Part shown: positions 45,045 to 53,167 of the stretch, piece after piece | How positions within the stretch are numbered: the stretch's first letter is position 1 | How the letters are laid out: every line of letters begins with the position of its first letter | NCBI RefSeq assembly: GCF_038024875.1 | Contig: NZ_CP136136.1 | Span: 2,480,001 to 2,544,000, forward strand | Reading direction: 5' to 3' | Length of the DNA: 64,000 bases | DNA from: Gordonia rubripertincta | Lineage (GTDB): Bacteria; Actinomycetota; Actinomycetes; Mycobacteriales; Mycobacteriaceae | Translations under genes and position numbers: made by a program | Notes under the pieces: model-generated | Databases searched by the model: none | Told to the model about the DNA's origin: nothing | Seen by the model: only the letters and a program-made list of their open reading frames with translations

Positions 45045-46160
45045 TCAGCCGAAGCAAGAGCGCAGCTCGTCGACGAAGATCGACGGCTGTTCGAATGCGG
45101 CGAAGTGGCCACCCCGATCCGGCTCGCCCCAGTGGATGATCCTGCGGTAGTACGCATCTGCCCACTCTCGAGGTGGCGTGTAGAGCTCTTTGGGGAACAC
45201 CGACACCCCCACCGGTAGATCGAGCACCGGCCCGCGAAACCCGCGACCGCGGGCGTTCTCCCAGTAGTAACGGGCCGACGACGCCGCGCTGTTGGTCAGC
45301 CAGTAGATGGTGACGATGTCGAGCATCCGGTCGAGATCGAGGTATCCCCACGGGTCACCGCGATGATCGGTCCATTCCAGCACCTTGTCCAGGATCCAGG
45401 CTGCCTGACCGATCGGCGAGTCGGCCAACCCGTAACCGATGGTCTGAGGCCGCGTCGCCTGGATCGCGTAGTAGCCGGTGCCTTTGGCGGAGTACTGGGC
45501 TGCGGCCGTCATGGCTCGCTTCTCGGAATCGGTCGGCTCGGCGGGTGGCTCCGCGGGGAACACCAGTGGCAGATTCAGGTGAATCGCGCGCAGCCCTTCG
45601 GCTCCGGCCGAGGCCATCGCGCTCGTCACCAACGCTCCCCAGTCACCGCCCTGGGCAACATATTCGGAGTAGCCGAGGCCGCGCATCAGGTTGCCCCAGG
45701 CATGAGCGGTCCGTTCGAAGTCCCACCCGGCCTCGGCCGGTTTGGCCGAGTAGCCGTAGCCGGGCAGCGACGGGATGACCACATGGAAAGCCGGCTGTCC
45801 GGGCGGCGGGTCAGTGAGTGGGCCGATGACACCTTCGAACTCGACGAACGAGCCCGGCCATCCATGGGTGAGGATCATTGGGATCGCATCAGAACGATCA
45901 GAACGCTTGTGGACGAAGTGGATTCGTAGATCGTCGACCATCGCGGTGTACTGCGGCAGGTCGTTGAGCCGCTGCTGTGTGGCCATCCAGTCGTAGGACT
46001 GTGACCAGTACTCGGTGACCTCGCGGAGGAACTCGACGGAGATACCCTGCGAATCGTCGGTGGCGCGCTCGGGCCAGCGGCCCCCGCAGATCCGCCGATG
46101 CAGATCATCGAGCTCGGCGGGGGAGTGGTCGATCTGGAAACGGGTCAGCTCGGTGAACAC
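45045..46160 (-). CDS. Epoxide hydrolase (EHN family)
   Basis: A 371-residue alpha/beta-hydrolase with the N-terminal EHN domain (FTELTRFQIDHSPAELDDLHRRI..., WPERATDDSQG). Oxyanion region LTHGWPGSFVEFEG, nucleophile Asp in AQGGDWGALVTS and catalytic His in DRGGHFAAFEQPSIFVDELR. It would open an epoxide to a diol, fitting a P450 that epoxidises. The GTG at 46160 lies 10 bp after the reductase stop; a longer in-frame start at 46220 would overlap that gene. Last gene of the leftward P450-partner operon. Confidence 0.9.
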   Translation of the reverse strand: MFTELTRFQIDHSPAELDDLHRRICGGRWPERATDDSQGISVEFLREVTEYWSQSYDWMATQQRLNDLPQYTAMVDDLRIHFVHKRSDRSDAIPMILTHGWPGSFVEFEGVIGPLTDPPPGQPAFHVVIPSLPGYGYSAKPAEAGWDFERTAHAWGNLMRGLGYSEYVAQGGDWGALVTSAMASAGAEGLRAIHLNLPLVFPAEPPAEPTDSEKRAMTAAAQYSAKGTGYYAIQATRPQTIGYGLADSPIGQAAWILDKVLEWTDHRGDPWGYLDLDRMLDIVTIYWLTNSAASSARYYWENARGRGFRGPVLDLPVGVSVFPKELYTPPREWADAYYRRIIHWGEPDRGGHFAAFEQPSIFVDELRSCFG

Positions 46161-46170
46161 CGCTACCGCC

Positions 46171-47412
46171 TCAGACCGCGACCGTGCGCCGGTTGCGCTG
46201 TTCGGCCAGGGCCAAGCCATCCGACCAGGAACTCCCGCGGGCGATGAGCGCGCGGTATTTCATGATGTCGGAACGACGATTGAGTGCCAGCGCGCCGATC
46301 AACCTGTCCCCCTCTCGGAACAGGGCCACGAACCTGTCGCTGTCCGGGGAACCGGTGACGACTTCCGGTGCGCCACCGGCCAGGCCCACCAGCTGAATCC
46401 GGGAGCCATACCAGTCCGACCAGACGTAGGGAATGTGCCGGTACGCCAACGCATCTGATCCGCCGAGCAGGTTGCGCATCGCGAGTGTCCCCTGCTCGGC
46501 GGCGTTGGTCCAGTGTTCGATGCGCAGTGAACGATCGAAATCCTGACTCCACCATCGGGCCACGTCGCCGGCCGCCCACACATTGTGGCCGGCGTGCAAC
46601 GTCGCATCGCAGGCCACGCCGTCGGACACGTTGAGCCCGGAGTCGGCCAGCCAACCGGTGGCCGGGTCGGCGCCGATGCCCACCACCACGAGGTCGGCCG
46701 GGAGTATCCGGCCGTCGGTCAGGCGTACCTCCCGGACATGACCGTCGCCGTCAAGCGATTCCACACCCACGCCGCGGATCAGTTCGGTGCCGTGACGCCC
46801 GTGCAGCTCGCCGAGCCACTCGCCGGCGACCGCGCCGACGGCACGTACCAGCGGTACCGGTGCGGCTTCGACGATCGTCACCGGCAGTCCGTGGGCACGG
46901 GCGGCCGAGGCCACTTCCGAGCCGATGAATCCGCCGCCGACGACGACGATCCGGGCGCCACGGCGTAGACCGGCCGCCACCTGCCGGGCGTCGTCGGCGG
47001 TGCGCAGGGTGGTCACCCCGGTCAGGGTGGTCGGCAACCGCCGGGGCACCGCCCCGGTGGCCACGACCAATGCGTCGTAGGCGATCTCGCGCTCGCCGAC
47101 GGTCACGCGCTGCATCGTGGTGTCCACCCCGGTCGCGGGTTCGCCGAGCAGTAGTTCCAGATCCAGGTCGGTGGCCAGGCTCAGCGCACCGTCGAAATGT
47201 GGCGGCTGTCCCGAGCCGGGGTCGGTGAGGAACTCCTTGGACAGCGGCGGCCGGTCGTAGGGGGCGAGCTTCTCGTCGCCGATCATCGTGATCCGACCGG
47301 CGTAGCCGGCGGCGCGGGCGGCCTGCGCCGCCTTCATGCCGGCCAGGGACGCGCCGGCTATCACCACTCGGTCAACGCCTGTTCTGTTGACGTCCATTCG
47401 GTTCCTGTCCAT
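46171..47412 (-). CDS. Ferredoxin reductase, FAD-dependent (P450 redox partner)
   Basis: A 413-residue NAD(P)H-ferredoxin oxidoreductase of the PdR/PuR type. FAD motif VVIAGASLAGMKAAQAARAAGY (about 16-37), NAD motif IVVVGGGFIGSEVASAAR (about 150-167), ATGAVPR and the FAD-binding GHNVWAAGDVARW. C-terminal Reductase_C domain (YVWSDWYGSRIQLVG). Directly after the ferredoxin gene (3 bp), so reductase, ferredoxin and the divergent P450 should form a complete class-I electron chain. Confidence 0.93.
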   Translation of the reverse strand: MDRNRMDVNRTGVDRVVIAGASLAGMKAAQAARAAGYAGRITMIGDEKLAPYDRPPLSKEFLTDPGSGQPPHFDGALSLATDLDLELLLGEPATGVDTTMQRVTVGEREIAYDALVVATGAVPRRLPTTLTGVTTLRTADDARQVAAGLRRGARIVVVGGGFIGSEVASAARAHGLPVTIVEAAPVPLVRAVGAVAGEWLGELHGRHGTELIRGVGVESLDGDGHVREVRLTDGRILPADLVVVGIGADPATGWLADSGLNVSDGVACDATLHAGHNVWAAGDVARWWSQDFDRSLRIEHWTNAAEQGTLAMRNLLGGSDALAYRHIPYVWSDWYGSRIQLVGLAGGAPEVVTGSPDSDRFVALFREGDRLIGALALNRRSDIMKYRALIARGSSWSDGLALAEQRNRRTVAV

Positions 47413-47414
47413 GC

Positions 47415-47609
47415 TCAGCCGTCGATCAGTTTCAGCGCGGCGGTGGGGCAGGACGCGATGGCCTGCTTCACCTCGGCCAGTTCGTCGGCGCCGACGTCCG
47501 ACCGCAGCAGTTCCAGCTCACCGTCGTCGCCGACCTCGAAAAAGTCCGGAGCCATCGCCTCGCAATTGCCCAGCGCGGTGCACTTGTCCATGTCGACCGA
47601 AACTCGCAT
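47415..47609 (-). CDS. [3Fe-4S]-type ferredoxin
   Basis: A 64-residue small iron-sulfur protein with Cys10, Cys16 (CTALGNC) and Cys54 (CP), the three-cysteine pattern of P450-linked 3Fe-4S ferredoxins. Acidic surface (EVGDDGELELL), as expected for docking to reductase and P450. Starts within the stop of the PPDK-like gene (1-bp overlap) and is 3 bp from the reductase gene. Confidence 0.93.
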   Translation of the reverse strand: MRVSVDMDKCTALGNCEAMAPDFFEVGDDGELELLRSDVGADELAEVKQAIASCPTAALKLIDG

Positions 47610-49270
47610 CAGTTCTCTCCATTCGTTGTGTACTCCTCGAGCAGTCGCTCGATCAGCAAGAGTTCGGGAAGGTCGTGTTCGACGGCGCGGTTCGCCGCGT
47701 CCGCCGAGGGAGGAGTGGCGGCGCCGAGCCATACGCAACCGGTGCTGCCGTCGATCGTGATCAGGTCACCGGCGCGGATGCGCGTCCCGTCGGTGCTGAT
47801 CACGCCATCGGAGTCGAAGCGCAGGTCGTGCGCGCCGACCACCGCGGGGATCCCCCACCCGCGGGCCACCACGGCGGCGTGGCTGACCAGCCCACCCTTG
47901 GTGGTGAGCAGGCCGACCGAAGCGGCCATGCCGGCGACGTCCTCGGGGCTGGTTTCCGGGCGCACCAGGATCACGTCGTCCTCGGCGTCGGCGGCGGCGT
48001 CGGTGGTCAGCACCGCGCGTCCGACCGCACGTCCGGGGGAGGCGCCGAGCGCTGTGGTCACCACCGGTGGCATGCCGGTCTCGTCGGCCGTATGGACCAG
48101 CGCCTCGGTGCGGGCCCGCTCGCGGAGTTCCTCCGGTACCCGGTCAGCGATCTCGGCGGGAGTCAGCGAGATCTCCGGGTCCTGGGCCAGAGCCGCCGCG
48201 ATGCGCACCGCGGCGGCGGCTCCGCGTTTGCCGGGCCGGGTCTGCAGCAGCCACAACCGGCCCTCTTCGATGGTGAACTCGACATCGCACATGTCGCGGA
48301 ATCGAATCTCTAAACGGCGCAATGTCTCTCGCAGCTCGGCATCGATCTCCGGATGCAGTTCGGCGAGCTTGCTGATGCACAGCGTCGTGGCGGTGCCGGC
48401 TACCACGTCCTCACCCTGCGCCATCGGCAGATAGTCGCCGTAGAGCTCGTCGGCGCCGGTCGAGGGATTGCGGCTGAACACCACACCGGTGCCCGATCGC
48501 TCACCGCGGTTGCCGAAGACCATCGCCTGCACCGTGACCGCCGTGCCGAGCGTGGGGTCGATGCCCTCCCGTTCCCGGTAGGTCTTGGCGCGCGGACTGT
48601 GCCACGACTCGAAGACGGCTTCGACTGCTTCGGTCAGCTGCTCGAAGGGGTCTTCGGGCACCGGCCGGCCGGCGAGCTGCTCGACCGCCCGCTTGAGATC
48701 GCGGACGTGTCCTTCGAGGCCGCCCCCGTTCCGGACCGCTGCGGCGGCCAGCTCGCCGCCGTCGACCCCCATCACGGTGACCGCATACATGCTCACGAAG
48801 CGCCGGTAGCTGTCCCAGGCGAAGTCCTTGCTCCCCGAGACCGCGGCCAGGCCCTCGACGGTCTCGTCGTTGAGACCCAGGTTGAGGACGGTGTCGAGCA
48901 TGCCCGGCATCGAGACGGGAGCGCCACTACGCACGGCCACGAGCAACGGGTCGGATGTATCGCCGAGACGGCGGCCCATGCGTTCGCCCAGTTCGCCGAC
49001 ATACCGGGCCAGTGTCTCGGTGAGACCGGCCGGGCGGCCGCGGTCGAGGTATGCCCGACAGACCGGCACCGACACGGTGAAACCGGGCGGCACGGCGATG
49101 CCGAGGCCGGTGCTCATCTCGGCCAGGCCGGCCCCCTTGCCGCCCAGAAGGGCGATGAGGTCTTCGTGAGACCGGTCGTGGGGGTGGTCGAAGTGGAACA
49201 CCGCCGCGTCGAGCTCCGCGATTTCCGGCGACAACGTGTCGGCGGCGGATATCGGCGATACCGTGGCCAT
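47609..49270 (-). CDS. PPDK-like protein: ATP-grasp plus swivelling His domain, no PEP barrel
   Basis: A 553-residue protein resembling the N-terminal two thirds of pyruvate phosphate dikinase. The ATP-grasp part (about 30-380) has LIALLGGKGAGLAEMSTGLGIAVPPGFTVS, VAVRSGAPVSMPGMLDTVLNLG and GVVFSRNPSTGADELYGDYL. The swivelling domain (about 430-510) has phospho-acceptor His464 in TTKGGLVSHAAVVARGWGIP. The C-terminal PEP/pyruvate TIM barrel of about 350 residues is absent, so the phosphoryl acceptor must be another protein or a small molecule. AAGGAGG precedes the ATG at 49270. First gene of the leftward operon with ferredoxin, reductase and epoxide hydrolase. Confidence 0.88.
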   Translation of the reverse strand: MATVSPISAADTLSPEIAELDAAVFHFDHPHDRSHEDLIALLGGKGAGLAEMSTGLGIAVPPGFTVSVPVCRAYLDRGRPAGLTETLARYVGELGERMGRRLGDTSDPLLVAVRSGAPVSMPGMLDTVLNLGLNDETVEGLAAVSGSKDFAWDSYRRFVSMYAVTVMGVDGGELAAAAVRNGGGLEGHVRDLKRAVEQLAGRPVPEDPFEQLTEAVEAVFESWHSPRAKTYREREGIDPTLGTAVTVQAMVFGNRGERSGTGVVFSRNPSTGADELYGDYLPMAQGEDVVAGTATTLCISKLAELHPEIDAELRETLRRLEIRFRDMCDVEFTIEEGRLWLLQTRPGKRGAAAAVRIAAALAQDPEISLTPAEIADRVPEELRERARTEALVHTADETGMPPVVTTALGASPGRAVGRAVLTTDAAADAEDDVILVRPETSPEDVAGMAASVGLLTTKGGLVSHAAVVARGWGIPAVVGAHDLRFDSDGVISTDGTRIRAGDLITIDGSTGCVWLGAATPPSADAANRAVEHDLPELLLIERLLEEYTTNGEN

Positions 49271-49280
49271 CGGACCTCCT

Positions 49281-49290
49281 TGGTCGTACC
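49281..49290. promoter_or_regulatory. GntR-type operator TGGTCGTACC
   Basis: GGTCGTACC in the divergent promoter of the P450 and PPDK-like genes, just upstream of the P450 -35 box and next to the PPDK-like ribosome-binding site. Same core as at 63632 and 63934; probably bound by the GntR protein at 62839. Confidence 0.6.
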
Positions 49291-49301
49291 TTTTAAAATG
49301 G

Positions 49302-49331
49302 TTGACAGAAACATACCACCGAACGTAGCTT
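49302..49331 (+). promoter_or_regulatory. Promoter of the P450 operon
   Basis: Consensus -35 TTGACA (49302-49307), 18-bp spacer, -10 TAGCTT (49326-49331). Transcription would start near 49338. Confidence 0.65.
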
Positions 49332-49362
49332 GATGAGAAGTAGCTCACAGAAATGGCTGGAA

Positions 49363-50577
49363 ATGATGAATGTGACAACCGCTAATGCCGCCCCCGATCT
49401 GATGGACTTGAGGATCTTCCACGAGGACCGCGAGATGCCGGTTCTCGACGAGATCCGGACCCACGACCCGGTGCACTGGAACCCGCCATCGGAACTCGGC
49501 CCCGGATTCTGGGCGCTGACCCGCTACGAGGACGTCAAAGCCGCTGCCTACGACGCCGAGCGGTTGTCCTCGGCCGATGGCACGCAGATCGTCGACCGCA
49601 AGGTCGAGGGCAAGCTGGCCAGCCTGCACAACATGGACGATCCCGAGCATGCCGAGCTTCGCAAGATCACCGTGCCGCACCTGCGCGCGATCAAGATCAA
49701 GCAGTGGCAGGAGGCCATCGACGAGGCGGTGAACCTCTTGCTCGACGAGGCGCAGGCCCAGGACGGCGAGTTCGACATGGTGTCGCTGATCTCGGCTCGC
49801 CTGCCGATGCTGGTGCTGTCGCGCGTGCTGGGTGTCCCGGCCGTCGACGGTCCCAAACTGGTGGACTGGACCAACCGACTGACCAGTTCGGACCCCGCCG
49901 AGCAGGTCGACGCCGAAGAGCTGGCCGAGGTTCGCGAAGAGGTGATGAGCTACTTTGCCGAGCTCACCGAGCAACGACGCCGCGAGCCGCAGGAAGACCT
50001 CGTCAGCGTGCTGGCCAACGCCGAGATCAACGGCCGCCCGCTCACCTGGGAGGAGCTGGCCGCGTACTACATCGTCCTGGTCGCGGCCGGCAACGAGACC
50101 GCACGGCAGGCCCTGTCCGGGGGGGCCATCCTGTTCGACCGGCATCCCGAGGCCTGGCAGCAGCTGATCGACGAGCCGGCGGGGTTGCGTGTTGCGGTCG
50201 AGGAGGTGCTGCGCTGGGTCACCCCGGTCGCTGCGATGCGTCGTACCGCCCTGGAGCCGATGACTATCGGCGACAAGCAGATCGCGGCCGGGGACAAGGT
50301 GGTGCTGTGGTTCTCCGCGGCGAACCGTGACCCTGAGGTCTTCGACAATCCGCATGAGTTCGACATCACCCGCTCGCCCAATGAGCACTTGACCTTCGGC
50401 TGGGGCATCCACTTCTGTCTCGGTGCCCACCTCGCCCGGGCCGAGGTCCGGTCGTTCTTCGCCGAAGCGCTGCGCCGTGGCCTGGCCTTCGAAGTCGTGA
50501 GCCCGCCGGAACGGGTCAACCACAACATCTTCCGCGGATGGAGCCACCTCCCGGTCCGTCTGCGCCGGGTCGGGTGA
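49363..50577 (+). CDS. Cytochrome P450
   Basis: A 404-residue soluble bacterial P450. I-helix VLVAAGNETARQALSGG (Glu-Thr pair, though Asn replaces the usual Asp before Glu), ExxR in EEVLRW, and heme-ligand Cys352 in FGWGIHFCLGAHLARAE. Electron supply would come from the ferredoxin and reductase encoded divergently. Several in-frame starts exist between 49330 and 49366; 49363 is chosen by the spacing after TAGCTT and the length of P450 N-termini. Its stop overlaps the aldehyde dehydrogenase start by 4 bp. The family looks near CYP124/125/142, with low confidence. Confidence 0.95.
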   Translation: MMNVTTANAAPDLMDLRIFHEDREMPVLDEIRTHDPVHWNPPSELGPGFWALTRYEDVKAAAYDAERLSSADGTQIVDRKVEGKLASLHNMDDPEHAELRKITVPHLRAIKIKQWQEAIDEAVNLLLDEAQAQDGEFDMVSLISARLPMLVLSRVLGVPAVDGPKLVDWTNRLTSSDPAEQVDAEELAEVREEVMSYFAELTEQRRREPQEDLVSVLANAEINGRPLTWEELAAYYIVLVAAGNETARQALSGGAILFDRHPEAWQQLIDEPAGLRVAVEEVLRWVTPVAAMRRTALEPMTIGDKQIAAGDKVVLWFSAANRDPEVFDNPHEFDITRSPNEHLTFGWGIHFCLGAHLARAEVRSFFAEALRRGLAFEVVSPPERVNHNIFRGWSHLPVRLRRVG

Positions 50578-52061
50578 TCGTGGTGTCGACGACCATCGAT
50601 CAGGTCCCGTCCGCGGCCGAGCTGGTTCCGATGAACTCGCTCTACATCGGCGGCCGGTGGCTCACTCCGGCCGGTCGGGAACGCATCCCCGTCCTCAACC
50701 CGGCCACCGAAGCGGTCATCGGCTCCATCGTCGATGCCGACGACAGTGACGTGGCCGCGGCCTTCTCCGCCGCACGACAAGCACTGGGAGAGTGGAGTGC
50801 GCGTCCGGTCGCCGAGCGCGCCGCTTACCTCGATGCGCTGGCAGATGCGCTGCGCGAGAACGGTGAATCCCTCGCGGTCTTGGCCACTTCCGAGATCGGG
50901 ATGCCCCTCGCCGAATCGAGGGGGGTGCAGGCCGCCCTGCCCGAAGCGGTGCTGCGGAGTACTGCTGATGCGGCGCGTGAACTGCGCTGGCAGTACCGCG
51001 ACAGCTCGGGCAGCACGGTGCTCCGCGAGCCGGTCGGGGTGGTCCTGGGCATCACGCCCTGGAACTTCCCGGTACACCAACTGGTCGCCAAGCTGGCCCC
51101 TGCGCTCGCCGCCGGCTGCACCATCGTGCTCAAGCCTGCCGAGCTGACCCCGCTCAATGCGCTGTTCCTGGCCCAACTCTGCGATCAGATCGGCCTCCCC
51201 GCCGGTGTGGTCAACCTGGTCACCGGTCGCGGCTCGACCACCGGCGAGAAGCTGGTCCAGAGCCGCGCCTACGATCTGGTCTCGTTCACCGGATCGTTGG
51301 CCGTCGGCCGCCACATCGGCGCCGTCGCCGGCGATCGGGTGGTCCGCGCGACCCTCGAACTCGGCGGCAAGTCGCCCGCGGTGGTGATGGACGACGCGGA
51401 CCTGGAGGTCGCGGTGCGCACCACGGTTCGCAACTGCTTCACCAACGCCGGACAGAAGTGCAACGCCCCCACTCGGCTGATCGTCCCGGAGACGGGCCGG
51501 TCCCAGGCGATGGAGATCGCCACCGCCGCGGCTGCCGAGTACCGGCTGGGTGATCCGTTGGATGCGGCGACCACCATGGGTCCTCTCGCCTCAGATGTGC
51601 AGCGCAACAAGGTTCTTCGGTATGTCGACGGTGCCAGGCAACGTGGCGCAACGGTCGCCGGTGGGCGTCCGGGCGACGGTCCGGTCGGCTTCTTCGTGGA
51701 ACCTGCAGTCATCACCGATGTCGACGAAGACGACCCCATCGTGCACGAGGAGATCTTCGGTCCGGTGCTGGTCATCCTCGGCCACCGTGGCGAGACCGAC
51801 GCGATCCGCATCGCCAATGACACCCCGTACGGACTCTCGGCCGAACTCTGGTCCACCGACCCGGCAACCACGACCCGGTTGGTGCGGGGCATCCGTGCCG
51901 GACAGGTCCGGATCAACGGGGTCCGCTCGCCTCACCCGCCGGTGGCACCGTTCGGCGGCTACAAGGCGTCCGGGCTGGGACGCGAACTGGGCTCTTTCGG
52001 TCTCGAGGAATATCTCGAGGTCAAGGCGGTACTGGGGACATTCGAAGGAGAGGCGGGCTGA
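50574..52061 (+). CDS. NAD(P)-dependent aldehyde dehydrogenase
   Basis: A 495-residue aldehyde dehydrogenase. Cofactor region GITPWNFPVHQLVAKLAPALAAG, FTGSLAVGRHI, catalytic Glu in TLELGGKSPAVV and catalytic Cys in NAGQKCNAPTRL. C-terminus PFGGYKASGLGRELGSFGLEEYLEVK. The GTG at 50574 overlaps the P450 stop (GTGA), so translation is coupled; a start at 50631 (MNSLYIGGRW) is possible. It would oxidise an aldehyde formed by the next gene's alcohol dehydrogenase. Confidence 0.94.
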   Translation: MIVVSTTIDQVPSAAELVPMNSLYIGGRWLTPAGRERIPVLNPATEAVIGSIVDADDSDVAAAFSAARQALGEWSARPVAERAAYLDALADALRENGESLAVLATSEIGMPLAESRGVQAALPEAVLRSTADAARELRWQYRDSSGSTVLREPVGVVLGITPWNFPVHQLVAKLAPALAAGCTIVLKPAELTPLNALFLAQLCDQIGLPAGVVNLVTGRGSTTGEKLVQSRAYDLVSFTGSLAVGRHIGAVAGDRVVRATLELGGKSPAVVMDDADLEVAVRTTVRNCFTNAGQKCNAPTRLIVPETGRSQAMEIATAAAAEYRLGDPLDAATTMGPLASDVQRNKVLRYVDGARQRGATVAGGRPGDGPVGFFVEPAVITDVDEDDPIVHEEIFGPVLVILGHRGETDAIRIANDTPYGLSAELWSTDPATTTRLVRGIRAGQVRINGVRSPHPPVAPFGGYKASGLGRELGSFGLEEYLEVKAVLGTFEGEAG

Positions 52062-53137
52062 TGCGCGCAGCAGTGATCTGGGAGGCCGGATCGAAGTTCG
52101 AGGTGCGCTCCGACGCCACTCGCGACGCGGCCGGACAAGGGCAGGTGGCAGTGCGGATTCGTGCGGCCGGGGTGTGCCAGACCGACATGTCGCTGGCGTC
52201 CGGCGCGTTCGGTCAGCCGATGCCGGTGGTGCTCGGCCACGAAGGCGCCGGCGAGGTGATCGAGGTCGGACCCGAAGTGACCGGCGTCAGGGTGGGCGAC
52301 CGGGTGCTGGTCACCTGGGTGCCGCCCTGTGGGCACTGCTACCACTGTGTGCGCCACGAAACCTACATCTGTGCCAACCGCAAGCGATCCAGCGAGCAGG
52401 GCAACAGTTCGGGCCTGGCGGTCGGCGGTAGCCCCGTGCAGGTAGGTCTGGGCACCGGCACGTTCGCCGAGGAGACGGTGGTCCCGGTCAGCGGTATCAT
52501 CCCGCTTCCGGACGACATCCCGTTCGAACTCGCCGCGCTGCTGGGCTGTGCGGTTCCGACCGGCTTCGGTGCGGCGGTGAACTCGGGTCGGGTCTCCCCC
52601 GGGGACTCGGTACTGGTGATCGGTTGCGGCGCAGTCGGTCTCAGCGCGCTCCAGGGAGCCCGGATCGCCGGGGCGGCCGAGCTGGTCGCGGTCGATCCGC
52701 AGCCGGGCCGACAGGAACTGGCCCGAGGCTTCGGCGCCACCCACGCCTACGGGCCCGACGACGATCCCCGTCAGGCACTGACGGACGACCCCGGCTTCGA
52801 CGTTGTCATCGACGCCGTCGCCCGCTCCACGACCATCACCGCCGCCTGGCGTGCCGCACGGCGCGGCGGTCGGGTGGTGATCGTCGGTGCCGGTCGCCCG
52901 GACGACCTGGTGGAGCTGACCGCCCAGGAGCTGTTCCACGACGAGAAGCAGCTCATCGGCTCGTATTACGGCTCGTCCGACATGCAGCGTGAGCTGCCGC
53001 GGCTGATCGCGCTGTGGCGCACCGGCCGTCTCGACCTCGAGGGCATGGTCGACGAGGTCGTCGACCTCGAGGCCATCAACGAGGTTGCCGCCGGCCAGCG
53101 TGAGGGCCGCACCCTGCGCACCATGCTTCGACTCTGA
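52061..53137 (+). CDS. Zinc-dependent alcohol dehydrogenase (MDR family)
   Basis: A 358-residue medium-chain dehydrogenase. Catalytic-zinc ligands: Cys in AAGVCQTDMS, GHEGAGEVIEVG. Structural-zinc cysteines in CGHCYHCVRHETYIC. NAD loop VLVIGCGAVGLSALQGARIAG. It should oxidise an alcohol (or reduce an aldehyde). ATG overlaps the aldehyde dehydrogenase stop (TGATG). Its product is the likely substrate of the upstream aldehyde dehydrogenase. Confidence 0.94.
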   Translation: MRAAVIWEAGSKFEVRSDATRDAAGQGQVAVRIRAAGVCQTDMSLASGAFGQPMPVVLGHEGAGEVIEVGPEVTGVRVGDRVLVTWVPPCGHCYHCVRHETYICANRKRSSEQGNSSGLAVGGSPVQVGLGTGTFAEETVVPVSGIIPLPDDIPFELAALLGCAVPTGFGAAVNSGRVSPGDSVLVIGCGAVGLSALQGARIAGAAELVAVDPQPGRQELARGFGATHAYGPDDDPRQALTDDPGFDVVIDAVARSTTITAAWRAARRGGRVVIVGAGRPDDLVELTAQELFHDEKQLIGSYYGSSDMQRELPRLIALWRTGRLDLEGMVDEVVDLEAINEVAAGQREGRTLRTMLRL

Positions 53138-53167
53138 CCGCGGTTCAGCGCGAAAGGACCAGCTCTG

